Source: Rhodopirellula sp.
Lineage (GTDB): Bacteria > Planctomycetota > Planctomycetia > Pirellulales > Pirellulaceae
Assembly: GCA_024644085.1 (NCBI GenBank)
Contig: JAHELS010000007.1
Coordinates: 1 to 62,348 of the forward strand
Length of the DNA: 62,348 nt
Reading direction: 5' to 3'
Positions 17,887 to 27,254 of this stretch are shown here, piece by piece. The translations under genes were made by a program, and so were the position numbers. Under the pieces are notes generated by a model. It saw nothing but the letters and a program-made list of their open reading frames with translations, ran no database searches and was not told the origin of the DNA. Within the stretch, counting starts at the first letter, position 1; each line of letters begins with the position of its first letter.

Positions 17887-19023
17887 ATGGTATGGTCCCC
17901 GAACGAGTCAGGTGAATCGAACGCATCTCGCGTGGAAGTACCGTTGGGCGAGCGCAGCTATTTGATCGAGATTACCTCGGGCGCCGTCGACCGGTTTGGA
18001 GAAGCAATTGCTTCGTCGCTCGAGGATATGACTCATGCCGTCGTGATTGCGGATGAGGCGGTTGACGCTGATTGGGCCGAGCCGTTGGTGAAGTCACTGG
18101 TTGCGGTCGGAGGTGAGAATCCGATTCGTGTCAGCAAGACTTCGGTCCCCTCAGGCGAGCCGAGCAAGTCAATCGCACAGTTCGAAAAGCTACTCGGATG
18201 GATGCTCGATTCGGGTGGCGATCGCCGCAGCGTTGTGATTGCGGTTGGCGGCGGAGTGGTCGGCGATCTGGCCGGATACGTGGCCGCCTCGTTCACGCGA
18301 GGCGTACGGTTTGTCCAGGTTCCGACAACGTTGTTGGCGATGGTCGACAGCAGTGTCGGCGGCAAGACAGGCATCAATCTGCCGGCGGCAAAGAATATGG
18401 TCGGCGCGTTTTGGCAGCCCTCGATCGTGTTGATTGATACCGAGGTGCTGTCGACGCTTCCCGACCGCAGCTATCGAAGCGGGTTGGCCGAAGTGATTAA
18501 GTATGGCGTGATCGAGGACGCCGAATTCTTTCAGTGGCTCGAGTCCAATGCTCGTGCGTTGATCGATCGCGACGACGCGGCACTACGCTGCGCCATCGAG
18601 AAGAGTTGTCGATGCAAGGCTCGGGTGGTTGGCGAAGACGAACGCGAAACGAGTGGTCGTCGGGCGATACTGAATTATGGACACACCTTCGGCCACGCGA
18701 TCGAAGCAACTGCTGGTTACGGGACGTTGTTGCACGGCGAAGCGGTTGCCATCGGAATGCAAATGGCGGCGCACTTGGCGATCGACTTGAAAATGGCGGA
18801 TCGAACATTGCTTGATCGCCAAAACGCGTTGATTCACGCCTGCGGATTGCCGACGACGTTTGAAAATGCGGATCCGGACGAGATGTTGCCGGTGATGATG
18901 CGCGACAAGAAAGTTGCGCACGGAAAGCTGCGTTTCATTCTGCCCACCGAGATCGGCGTCGTCGATCTCGTCGGCGGAATCGAGGAGTCCGCGGTGCGGA
19001 GAGCGATCACGTCCGCGAGATAG
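17887..19023 (+). CDS. aroB: 3-dehydroquinate synthase
   Basis: 378 residues, about the usual length. It converts DAHP to 3-dehydroquinate, the second step of the shikimate pathway, in the cytoplasm with NAD+ and a divalent metal. Visible hallmarks: GGGVVGDLAGYVAASF and the following VPTTLLAMVDSSVGGKTG (about 120-165) of the NAD- and substrate-binding region, and ILNYGHTFGHAIE (about 259-271), which provides metal-binding histidines. The start at 17887 agrees with the family N-terminus (VPLGERSYLIEI). Monocistronic by appearance, divergent from a hypothetical gene. No other shikimate gene is in the window. Confidence 0.97.
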   Translation: MVWSPNESGESNASRVEVPLGERSYLIEITSGAVDRFGEAIASSLEDMTHAVVIADEAVDADWAEPLVKSLVAVGGENPIRVSKTSVPSGEPSKSIAQFEKLLGWMLDSGGDRRSVVIAVGGGVVGDLAGYVAASFTRGVRFVQVPTTLLAMVDSSVGGKTGINLPAAKNMVGAFWQPSIVLIDTEVLSTLPDRSYRSGLAEVIKYGVIEDAEFFQWLESNARALIDRDDAALRCAIEKSCRCKARVVGEDERETSGRRAILNYGHTFGHAIEATAGYGTLLHGEAVAIGMQMAAHLAIDLKMADRTLLDRQNALIHACGLPTTFENADPDEMLPVMMRDKKVAHGKLRFILPTEIGVVDLVGGIEESAVRRAITSAR

Positions 19024-19097
19024 GCGACCCTTTCAGCGTCGAAGATAGGCGACATCAGCCAGCATCGAGAAAGGCGCCATGCCAGCGTACGGGACGC

Positions 19098-20315
19098 TCA
19101 AAGATCTCGCCGCAAATCGCCGCTGAATGAGGTCCGCTTGTTGGCAAAGTAATTCTGCCAGGCCTTTTCGTCATATCCAAAATCGACATCCGGTTCGACG
19201 GATTTCAACAGCGTCAGCACGGCCGGATTTCTGAGTGTTTCCACTTGCACCTGTTTTTTTCCGCCCATTTGAAGTCCGCCGCCGCCATCGCCGAACCCGA
19301 CCTGCATTCCCGGTCCGGGTGCGAACTCGGTCTTGTGTGTTGTCACCAGCGCCTCGACGTAGGTCAGCGCCAGTTCTGGGTCGGGGAACCACGTCAAAGC
19401 CCTGGCCGCACGATTGAGCAGCTTGTTGTCGTTCTTTTTCAAGTAGGGCAGATACGTTGCGACGGCCGAACTAGCGCCGTACTCGAGCAATTGATCCAGT
19501 GCCGCCTCGCGAATCACCTCATCGTCTTCGGCTACTCCCGCTTTGACGAGTGCTTCGACCGAAATGGAATTACGAAACTGACCAAGCAACTTGATCCACG
19601 TCATTCGTAGCGCGCGGCTCTGTGACCGCTTCCCGCGTGATTCTTCGAGCTGGCCTGCGATCGCAGTGGCTGCCAGTGGGTCTCGGATCGCCTGTAATTG
19701 CTGAATCGCTTCAGGCGCCTTCGAGGAGTTTCGAAGTACCATTGCAACCAGAACCTTGACTTCGCGGATCCACTTCTTGGATTCCGTATCGGTCGCATCC
19801 TGCGAGTCCTCGATCGCGACGGCCTCGGGTAATTCCCAACCGTTGCCCGCCGAGAAGATCATTCCTCGGTCACGCATCAACTGTCGTGTCAGGATCCATT
19901 TGCCTTCGTGCCTGGTGTAGCCGAGCGCCGCGCGCGCTTTGATGTGTTCCGGGTTCAATTCAATCGCGCGCCGCAAATGGTGTCGCTTGTAATGTTGTGA
20001 ATCACCCGGCACGTTGTCAGCGGTCACACACCAGATCGCCAGCCGATACTGGTTTTCCGCATCGTCACCGGCCTTGGCCGCCATTTCGCGATAAGGTTTC
20101 AATTGATCCGAGGTGACCACCCGACGCACGCGGCTGGCATCAACCGCGATCTGCAATTCGTCATCGATCTTGACAATGACCAGATTTGCCTTCCGCTGGA
20201 CCTGTCCGGTCAGGTGACCGCCGCCGGAGAGTTCGACTGTGTCGGCAATTGCGGATCGGTCCGATAGCAGTGGCAAAGACGCCGTGAGGGCCAGGCTGAG
20301 CAAAAATCGATACAT
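19098..20315 (-). CDS. Secreted protein with HEAT/TPR-like helical repeats, function unknown
   Basis: 405 residues from the Met at 20315, which begins a clear signal peptide (YRFLLSLALTASLPLL, cleavage near AIA-DTV); in-frame Met at 20384 would bury it. The mature N-terminus is a small beta-rich segment (VELSGGGHLTGQVQRK) followed by a region with RRAIELNPEHIKARAALGY, a TPR-like helix pair. The rest is alternating helices with EAALDQLLEYGAS and RAARALTWFPDPELALTYV, resembling HEAT repeats. A Gly-rich patch follows near the C-terminus. No catalytic motif. Divergent from cysH across about 240 bases. Confidence 0.75.
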   Translation of the reverse strand: MYRFLLSLALTASLPLLSDRSAIADTVELSGGGHLTGQVQRKANLVIVKIDDELQIAVDASRVRRVVTSDQLKPYREMAAKAGDDAENQYRLAIWCVTADNVPGDSQHYKRHHLRRAIELNPEHIKARAALGYTRHEGKWILTRQLMRDRGMIFSAGNGWELPEAVAIEDSQDATDTESKKWIREVKVLVAMVLRNSSKAPEAIQQLQAIRDPLAATAIAGQLEESRGKRSQSRALRMTWIKLLGQFRNSISVEALVKAGVAEDDEVIREAALDQLLEYGASSAVATYLPYLKKNDNKLLNRAARALTWFPDPELALTYVEALVTTHKTEFAPGPGMQVGFGDGGGGLQMGGKKQVQVETLRNPAVLTLLKSVEPDVDFGYDEKAWQNYFANKRTSFSGDLRRDL

Positions 20316-20552
20316 GGTGATGACCAAACCGCGAGAAAGATGAGATCGTGGTATGCCGATACTCGCAGTGTCCAATTTAGCCACTCGAGTCGACGCTGAT
20401 CACGCCAATGCCCGGCCCGATTGGGGAATCGTCTGAATTGCCGGAAAAACCGTTCAACTGGTCACAACCGGCGGACGATAAAGATACTTGACTATTATGA
20501 TCATGTTTGTAGTCTATCTGAAGCCGAGTCCCGAAAATCGGTTGTTTTTGCC

Positions 20553-21404
20553 ATGTCTGCCAGTCCGAAATCTTCGATGAGTGATTCATTGCCTGAGGGT
20601 GATTCCCCGAAAAAGTCTGCCCCGGCCCTCGGCGGACCGCCGCTGCAGTTGTTCTCGATTGACTCCGACGAGCCGCGTGGGGCCTTGGCGGCCGATCCTC
20701 CGTTGCGTCCTACCGACGAATTTCTCGAGGAGCTCGAGAGGGACAGCGAGCGGCTGGAGTCCGCGACGCCTCAGGAGATTCTTCGTTTTGCGGTCGAGCG
20801 ATTTGCACCCAGATTCACGATGGCAACGGCGTTCGGACCTGAAGGAATGACGATCATCCACATGCTGGCGGAGATTGCGCCGCAGACGCCGATCTTTAAT
20901 CTCGAGACCGGTTACCAATTCACAGAGACCTTGGAGCTCCGCGAAAAGGTGAAGCAGCGTTACGGTATCGAAGTCGAATACAAGTATCCGGAAACCAGTG
21001 TCCAAGAGTACGAAGCGGCCCACGGAGGACCTCTGTACCAGACCAATCCAAATCAGTGCTGTTTTGATCGTAAGCTACGCGTCTTGCACGATGCGGCTCG
21101 CGGCCAACATGCTTGGGCGAGTGCGATTCGGCGCGACCAGAGTCCTGACCGCGCCAAGGCACCGATCGTCGGTTGGGACCGCAAGTTTCAGCTCGTGAAA
21201 ATCAGCCCGCTTGCGAATTGGACCAAGAAGGATGTTTGGTCATTGATCACCTCGGAAGACATTCCTTACAACGCGCTGCACGATCAAGGTTATCCGAGTG
21301 TCGGATGCTGGCCTTGTACTCGCGCCGTGCTGGCGGGCGAGGACGAACGGGCCGGGCGGTGGAGCGGATTCAAGAAGACCGAATGCGGTTTGCATTCGTC
21401 CTAG
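20553..21404 (+). CDS. cysH: Assimilatory adenylyl-sulfate (APS/PAPS) reductase, 4Fe-4S type
   Basis: 283 residues from the Met at 20553; a Met at 20577 is also possible. It reduces activated sulfate to sulfite. The PAPS-reductase fold starts near AFGPEGMTIIHML. The four cluster cysteines are present as C169-C170 and C252/C255 (GCWPC), and the C-terminal catalytic motif ECGLH has C278. Having all four cluster cysteines marks the 4Fe-4S class that usually prefers APS; this preference is inferred from family knowledge. An Rrf2 regulator follows at 21549 after an unusual inverted repeat. No other sulfate-assimilation genes are in the window. Confidence 0.95.
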   Translation: MSASPKSSMSDSLPEGDSPKKSAPALGGPPLQLFSIDSDEPRGALAADPPLRPTDEFLEELERDSERLESATPQEILRFAVERFAPRFTMATAFGPEGMTIIHMLAEIAPQTPIFNLETGYQFTETLELREKVKQRYGIEVEYKYPETSVQEYEAAHGGPLYQTNPNQCCFDRKLRVLHDAARGQHAWASAIRRDQSPDRAKAPIVGWDRKFQLVKISPLANWTKKDVWSLITSEDIPYNALHDQGYPSVGCWPCTRAVLAGEDERAGRWSGFKKTECGLHSS

Positions 21405-21410
21405 TATTGC

Positions 21411-21519
21411 GTCAAAGCGAAGTATTCCGGCAAAGCGAAGAGTTGGGGTTTTGGAAGTGCAGAAATACTGTGAATCAAGGAATGACTGTACTTCCAAAAC
21501 CCCAAGAACCAGCTTTGAC
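21411..21519. repeat. Nested inverted repeat between cysH and the Rrf2 regulator
   Basis: A perfect 16-base inverted repeat, TTGGGGTTTTGGAAGT (21443-21458) and ACTTCCAAAACCCCAA (21490-21505), encloses a 31-base loop. It is nested within an 8-base pair GTCAAAGC (21411-21418) and GCTTTGAC (21512-21519). CAAAGCGAAG also occurs twice, at 21413 and 21431. There is no T tract, so it is unlikely to be a simple terminator. A regulatory RNA fold, operator or small non-autonomous element are options. Confidence 0.75.
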
Positions 21520-21548
21520 AAAATTGCAGCGATGCGAAGGAGCGACCG

Positions 21549-21977
21549 ATGGTAATCTCTGCTCGTGTCCACTACGCAACGTTGGCGATGTTGGAATTGG
21601 CGATCCGCCGCGACGACCCCGCGCCGGTGGCGATCCGCGAGATCACCGATCGGCATGGTGTGCCCGGACCGTTTCTCGTCCAAATCTTCCGAACCCTTCG
21701 AACCTCAGGCTGGGTTCAAAGTATCCGTGGCAGCCAGGGCGGATACCGCTTGTCGATTGATCCAGCGAAGATCACCTTGCTGGATATCGCCGAAGCGGTT
21801 GGGTGCCAGGAGGCGGGATCATTACGGACCGAGGGCAAGTCGACGCCGGCCGACGAGATGCTGCAAGGGTTGTGGGAGGAAGCGTCCGAGGCGTCTCGTC
21901 AGGTACTGGGCCGTGCTCGACTGAGTGACATGGTGGAGCGTTGTCGCCATGGCGACGCGACAATGTTTTATATCTGA
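21549..21977 (+). CDS. Rrf2-family transcriptional regulator
   Basis: 142 residues; the start is well placed after GAAGGAGCGACCG. The N-terminus has the winged helix-turn-helix typical of Rrf2 proteins (HYATLAMLELAIRRD, then PFLVQIFRTLRTSGWVQSIRGSQGGY at about 36-61, with the conserved RGxxGGY wing). Members include IscR (Fe-S), NsrR (NO) and CymR (cysteine). The three-cysteine cluster of IscR/NsrR is not present: only two scattered cysteines are seen. That leans toward a CymR-like, cluster-free regulator. Its position 144 bases after cysH suggests control of sulfur assimilation (inference). Confidence 0.88.
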   Translation: MVISARVHYATLAMLELAIRRDDPAPVAIREITDRHGVPGPFLVQIFRTLRTSGWVQSIRGSQGGYRLSIDPAKITLLDIAEAVGCQEAGSLRTEGKSTPADEMLQGLWEEASEASRQVLGRARLSDMVERCRHGDATMFYI

Positions 21978-22076
21978 GCAGCGTGCCGCATCAGAGTTGA
22001 AGGCTGCGGTTAGCATAGAGTCAACACAGCAATCCACGCGATCGCGTCAACCACCGTCACAGGTATCTGCCCACTG

Positions 22077-23078
22077 ATGCGCACTCCATTGAAGCGAATT
22101 CGACTCGGCGGATTCGTGTTGCTCGTTATTTTTCTCGCCGCGGTGGTGGGCTACCGCTTCATCGGCGGCTACACCTGGACGGCCGCAGTCTGGATGGTCG
22201 TGATTACCATCTCGACGGTCGGATATGCTGAAAGCTCGCAGCTTTCGCCCGCAGTCCAGGCTCTGACGGTGGCGGTCATCTTGTTGGGAATCTCTGCGTC
22301 GGTATACACATTCGGCGGTCTAATCCAGCTGATTCTCGAAGGAGAACTTGAAAATGCCATGGGGAAGCGACGCATGACCAAGGACATTCACGGCTTGAGC
22401 GGGCACACAATCATTTGCGGATACGGTCGCATGGGCCGAAACCTGGCGGATGAACTCCGGTCACAGCACACCGCATTGGTGATCATTGATCACGATACCG
22501 AGGCCATTGTCGAAGCGACGGCAATCGGGTTGCTTTGCGTTCACGGGGATGCGACCGAGGAGACCACGCTCGAAGACGCCGGATTGCATCGCGCCTCGAC
22601 CCTTGTCAGCACATTCCCCAATGACGCAGAGAGTGTCTTTATCACCTTGACGGCGCGCGACATGAATCAGACCGTCAAGATCATTGCCCGCGCGGAGAGA
22701 GAGAGCACCCAAAAGAAGCTTCGCCAGGCGGGTGCCGATACAATCGTGATGCCAACCGTTGTCGGTGCGCGCCAGATGGGCAGGATGATCACCCGCCCGT
22801 CGACCGCACATCTGATCAACCTGGTCGACGAAGGAAGCAACCCTGATTTCGACCTGGAGGAATTGAAGGTTGTCGACGGCAGTCCGCTGGTCGGTATGAG
22901 CGTCGAAAAAACCGAAGCCCATCGGCGTCACAAGCTGTTGGTCGTCGCCATCAAAACACCCGATGGGAACTTGAAGTTCAATCCCGATGCGTCGGAATCA
23001 TTTGTGGTGGGCGACGTTGCCATGGTGATCGGAAATCGCGACGATATCAGTCGCTTTCGTAGCGAGTTCCGGGTCTGA
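22077..23078 (+). CDS. Two-helix potassium channel with RCK (TrkA-N/TrkA-C) domains
   Basis: 333 residues. Two membrane helices (about 11-29 and 62-84) flank the pore segment TISTVGY, carrying the TVGY selectivity filter. The cytoplasmic part starts with a Rossmann fold, HTIICGYGRMGRNLADEL, with GxGxxG and a downstream acidic residue for nucleotide binding, followed by a TrkA-C-like domain from about 255. This is the MthK/Kch arrangement of a ligand-gated K+ channel in the cytoplasmic membrane. The next gene starts 18 bases after its stop, so they are probably cotranscribed. Confidence 0.93.
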   Translation: MRTPLKRIRLGGFVLLVIFLAAVVGYRFIGGYTWTAAVWMVVITISTVGYAESSQLSPAVQALTVAVILLGISASVYTFGGLIQLILEGELENAMGKRRMTKDIHGLSGHTIICGYGRMGRNLADELRSQHTALVIIDHDTEAIVEATAIGLLCVHGDATEETTLEDAGLHRASTLVSTFPNDAESVFITLTARDMNQTVKIIARAERESTQKKLRQAGADTIVMPTVVGARQMGRMITRPSTAHLINLVDEGSNPDFDLEELKVVDGSPLVGMSVEKTEAHRRHKLLVVAIKTPDGNLKFNPDASESFVVGDVAMVIGNRDDISRFRSEFRV

Positions 23079-23096
23079 GTGTCGCAGCGGAGAATC

Positions 23097-23309
23097 ATGT
23101 CTGATCCACAAGAACCCGAACGGATTGAGAACCAGACGGGGGCGCAGATTGGCGGGCCGAGGAGTCAATGGTGCCAAGCTCGTGGGGCGGATGGTCCGCG
23201 TGTCTGTCCGGTATGTTGTGGCCAAACGCTGACCGAGATTCGCGGCAAACTGCAATGCGGACGCTGTCACACGATCTGCGAAACCTGTTGCGAAGGTGGC
23301 CGGGTCTAG
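23097..23309 (+). CDS. Small zinc-ribbon protein
   Basis: 70 residues from the ATG at 23097; a GTG at 23079 directly after the channel stop is the alternative. The C-terminal half holds CPVCCG, then CGRCHTICETCCEGG, giving enough CxxC pairs for one or two zinc sites. The first 30 residues are polar and likely disordered. Similar short CxxC proteins recur in planctomycetes, by my recollection of the family. Probably cotranscribed with the potassium channel. Function unknown. Confidence 0.75.
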   Translation: MSDPQEPERIENQTGAQIGGPRSQWCQARGADGPRVCPVCCGQTLTEIRGKLQCGRCHTICETCCEGGRV

Positions 23310-23600
23310 GGAGCCTTTTGGTATGAGCCCCAATCGCTGCGTCCACCGGTGAATGTGTCTCCACCGTGCGACGGCCACAAACGCCAGTAGCCAAAACGGC
23401 ATGGGAACCACTCCATTTCCATTCCGCCCGAGACCCGGTGCTGCGACCCACGTCGGTCTGTCAACGCCTGCGAACATCAACGCAGTGGCCCAAATCGGGG
23501 CAGTCAGTGCTGCCAGTTTGGATGTTGGAAGACCGTTGGGCGCGGCCTCTGCATCTCCAAGCCCTTTCTTGTCAATGAGTTATGGCAATTTGGTTTTGAA
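23310..23600. other. Intergenic region upstream of the groESL promoter
   Basis: No convincing gene: the open frames are low in recognisable features and overlap each other. As it lies upstream of a sigma-54 promoter, enhancer sites for an activator could be here, but I could not identify a clear inverted repeat. No CIRCE element was found. Confidence 0.45.
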
Positions 23601-23616
23601 TGGCACAGGGGTTGCT
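23601..23616 (+). promoter_or_regulatory. Sigma-54 (-24/-12) promoter of groES-groEL
   Basis: TGGCACAGGGGTTGCT matches the RpoN consensus TGGCACGRNNNTTGCW at all but one defined position, with the invariant GG and GC ten bases apart. Transcription would start near 23627, about 125 bases before groES. This implies activator-dependent heat-shock or stress control of the chaperonin in place of the HrcA/CIRCE or sigma-32 schemes. Confidence 0.7.
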
Positions 23617-23750
23617 GTGTAGGGCGGCCTGACTGATATCGCTGCCAAACGTGCGCACAGACGCGGGGATGAGGACCTCCCAGACCCTGCGATCGACTTT
23701 ACCAGGTTCAAACCACATTCTTTCCCGCTAGCAGAGAAAGGTATCCGGAA

Positions 23751-24068
23751 ATGGCAACCGCCACGAAAACCAAGACGAAGCTCCGTCTGCAACCCATGGG
23801 CGAGCGAATCGTCGTTCAGCGTGTCGAGAGCGAAGAGACCACCGCCGGTGGCATCGTGCTTCCCGATTCGGCCCGCGAAAAACCGGCACGGGGAACGGTG
23901 GTCGCAATCGGCAGCGGCAAGCTGCTCGACGATGGGTCGAGGGCACCGAGTCAATTGAAGCAGGGCGATCAAGTCCTGTTCAGCAGTTACGCCGGCGAGA
24001 ACGTCGAGATCGATGACGTCGAGTACCTGCTGATGCGTGAAGACGATGTGTTGGCGGTGGTCGAGTAA
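23751..24068 (+). CDS. groES: Co-chaperonin GroES
   Basis: 105 residues; the ATG follows AGAAAGG at good spacing. The 10-kDa lid of the GroEL folding chamber. Visible: RLQPMGERIVVQRVESEE at the N-terminus, the mobile-loop segment TTAGGIVLPDSAREKP (about 31-46), GTVVAIGSGK, and the end VEYLLMREDDVLAVVE. The first 12 residues are Thr/Lys-rich, slightly longer than in most homologues. groEL starts 60 bases downstream in the same transcript, controlled by the sigma-54-type promoter at 23601. Confidence 0.97.
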   Translation: MATATKTKTKLRLQPMGERIVVQRVESEETTAGGIVLPDSAREKPARGTVVAIGSGKLLDDGSRAPSQLKQGDQVLFSSYAGENVEIDDVEYLLMREDDVLAVVE

Positions 24069-24122
24069 TCGACGCCGCTTTCGTTGTTCTTAGTCCACCA
24101 CCCACTGAATAATCAAACCTGA

Positions 24123-25745
<1,623 letters not shown>

Positions 25746-25773
25746 GCCGCTCGGCTTGAGCTCAAAGATTCAC

Positions 25774-25802
25774 AACGGCCGGCGTAAGTCGGCCGTTTTT
25801 TT
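25774..25802 (+). terminator. Intrinsic terminator of groESL
   Basis: AACGGCCG (25774-25781) pairs with CGGCCGTT (25790-25797) around GCGTAAGT, and a run of seven or more T residues extends to 25802. It starts 29 bases after the groEL stop. Confidence 0.92.
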
Positions 25803-25836
25803 GTGCGCCCGCATTTGCCGGCCCAAGATCAATGCG

Positions 25837-27186
25837 TCAACCCAGAATCGCCCGCGCAATGTTGATATAGATCACGATGCCCAGGATGTCGATGATGCCC
25901 GCAACAAACGGGTTGCTCATCATCGCCGGATCGAGACCGATGCGTTTGAAGACGATTGGCAATGCGCCGCCGCACAGACATCCACAAACGATCACAGAGA
26001 TCAGCGTCAGGGGAATTACCAACGCTGCAAAAGGCGTGGGGGCAATCGTCACGGCAACCGCTAGTCCGATCGTGGCCAGAAACCCACCGAGCATCAGGGA
26101 GACGACCACTTCGCGTTTCATGACCGTGGGCCAGTCGCGGAATTTTACTTGGCCGCTGGTCATCGCCGTGATGACGAGCGTTGCGGATTGGCTGCCCGAG
26201 TTTCCGCCCGCACTGATGATCAGCGGTATGAACCACACCAGCCACGCATAGCGTTCCAACTCGAGTTCGTAGTGTCGCAGTGCGAAGGCGGTCAGCAGCG
26301 CGGCGAAAAACAGGATCGTCAGCCAGATTCCCCGTTTCCACGACAGCGTCAGCAATCCGATGCGAAGAAATTCCTCTTCGAGCGGCGCGACCGCTGCGAT
26401 TCGCTGGGCGTCCTCGGCGAGTTCTTCACGCACCACGTCGATCACGTCGTCGTGAGTGATGATCCCGAGCAATTGCCTGCCGCTGTCCACGACCGGGATG
26501 GCAAGTAAATTGAACTTCTCGACGTTTTCAGCCACCGATTCCTGGTCGTCGGCCACGTGGGCAACGACCAGGTCCGATTCCATCATCTCTCCAAGGGTGC
26601 GACTGGGACGGGCGAGCGAGGAGATGAGTTGTCGTGTTGAGACGATACCACGCAGTAATTTATTCTCGTCAACGACGTACAAGTAATAAATCGTTTCCAA
26701 CTCGCTGGCCTGTCGGCCAAGTTCTTCGAGCGCTTCGCGTGCCGTGAGGTTTTCGGCCAACATCGCGACCTCGGTCGTCATCAACGCTCCGGCCGTCCCC
26801 TCGGCATAGGACTGTAGCCGTTGAATGTCGCGGCGATCTTCAACCGGCAACAGAGGAAGAATCTCGTCGACCCGATGATCGCTTAGTTCCTGCAGAAGGT
26901 CGACGCGATCGTCGGCCGGGATCTCTTCGACCAGCTCGGCAACCTCGGCGGCCTTCTGCAATCCGAGCATCGCGACCTGGCGATCTTCGGGGAAGTAGCC
27001 AAAGATCTCCGCCCGGCGCTCAGGCTCGGCAAATTGCAGCACCTGCCAGATTTCCATGTCTTCGAGGCCTTCCATGAACTCGGCGGTGCGGCCAGCATTG
27101 AGCGTGACGCAGAATTCCTCCAGCTCGGCACGGTTCTCCCCCGCAAGCATCTCGCGCAGTTCGGGGAGAAATAGGGTGTTGAACAT
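25837..27186 (-). CDS. mgtE: Magnesium transporter MgtE
   Basis: 449 residues from the Met at 27186 (an upstream in-frame Met at 27210 is less likely). The order is standard: N-terminal helical MgtE_N domain with VLQFAEPERRAEIFGYFPED, tandem CBS domains (about 125-250) starting at AGALMTTEV, and five membrane helices from about 280, with the pore signature IISAGGNSGSQSATLV and PFVAGIIDILGIVIYI near the end. It carries Mg2+ across the cytoplasmic membrane and is gated by cytoplasmic Mg2+. The gap to the upstream gene on the same strand is 68 bases, with no room for an Mg2+ riboswitch. Confidence 0.97.
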   Translation of the reverse strand: MFNTLFLPELREMLAGENRAELEEFCVTLNAGRTAEFMEGLEDMEIWQVLQFAEPERRAEIFGYFPEDRQVAMLGLQKAAEVAELVEEIPADDRVDLLQELSDHRVDEILPLLPVEDRRDIQRLQSYAEGTAGALMTTEVAMLAENLTAREALEELGRQASELETIYYLYVVDENKLLRGIVSTRQLISSLARPSRTLGEMMESDLVVAHVADDQESVAENVEKFNLLAIPVVDSGRQLLGIITHDDVIDVVREELAEDAQRIAAVAPLEEEFLRIGLLTLSWKRGIWLTILFFAALLTAFALRHYELELERYAWLVWFIPLIISAGGNSGSQSATLVITAMTSGQVKFRDWPTVMKREVVVSLMLGGFLATIGLAVAVTIAPTPFAALVIPLTLISVIVCGCLCGGALPIVFKRIGLDPAMMSNPFVAGIIDILGIVIYINIARAILG

Positions 27187-27254
27187 CGAGGGAGCCTGCG
27201 AGCCGCGCAAGAAGAAAGTGCTTTGGTCGAATCAGTCTAGCAGTCCGAACCTTG

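Noticed and set aside
21443..21505. Inverted repeat after cysH as an intrinsic terminator
   Set aside because: The loop is 31 bases and no T tract follows on either strand.
23353..23622. 89-codon frame upstream of groES
   Set aside because: Ala/Ser/Pro-rich with no start signal and it runs through the sigma-54 promoter.
23310..23750. CIRCE operator upstream of groESL
   Set aside because: No TTAGCACTC-N9-GAGTGCTAA or near match.
27187..27254. Mg2+ riboswitch (M-box) before mgtE
   Set aside because: Only 68 bases separate mgtE from the upstream gene, too short for an M-box.
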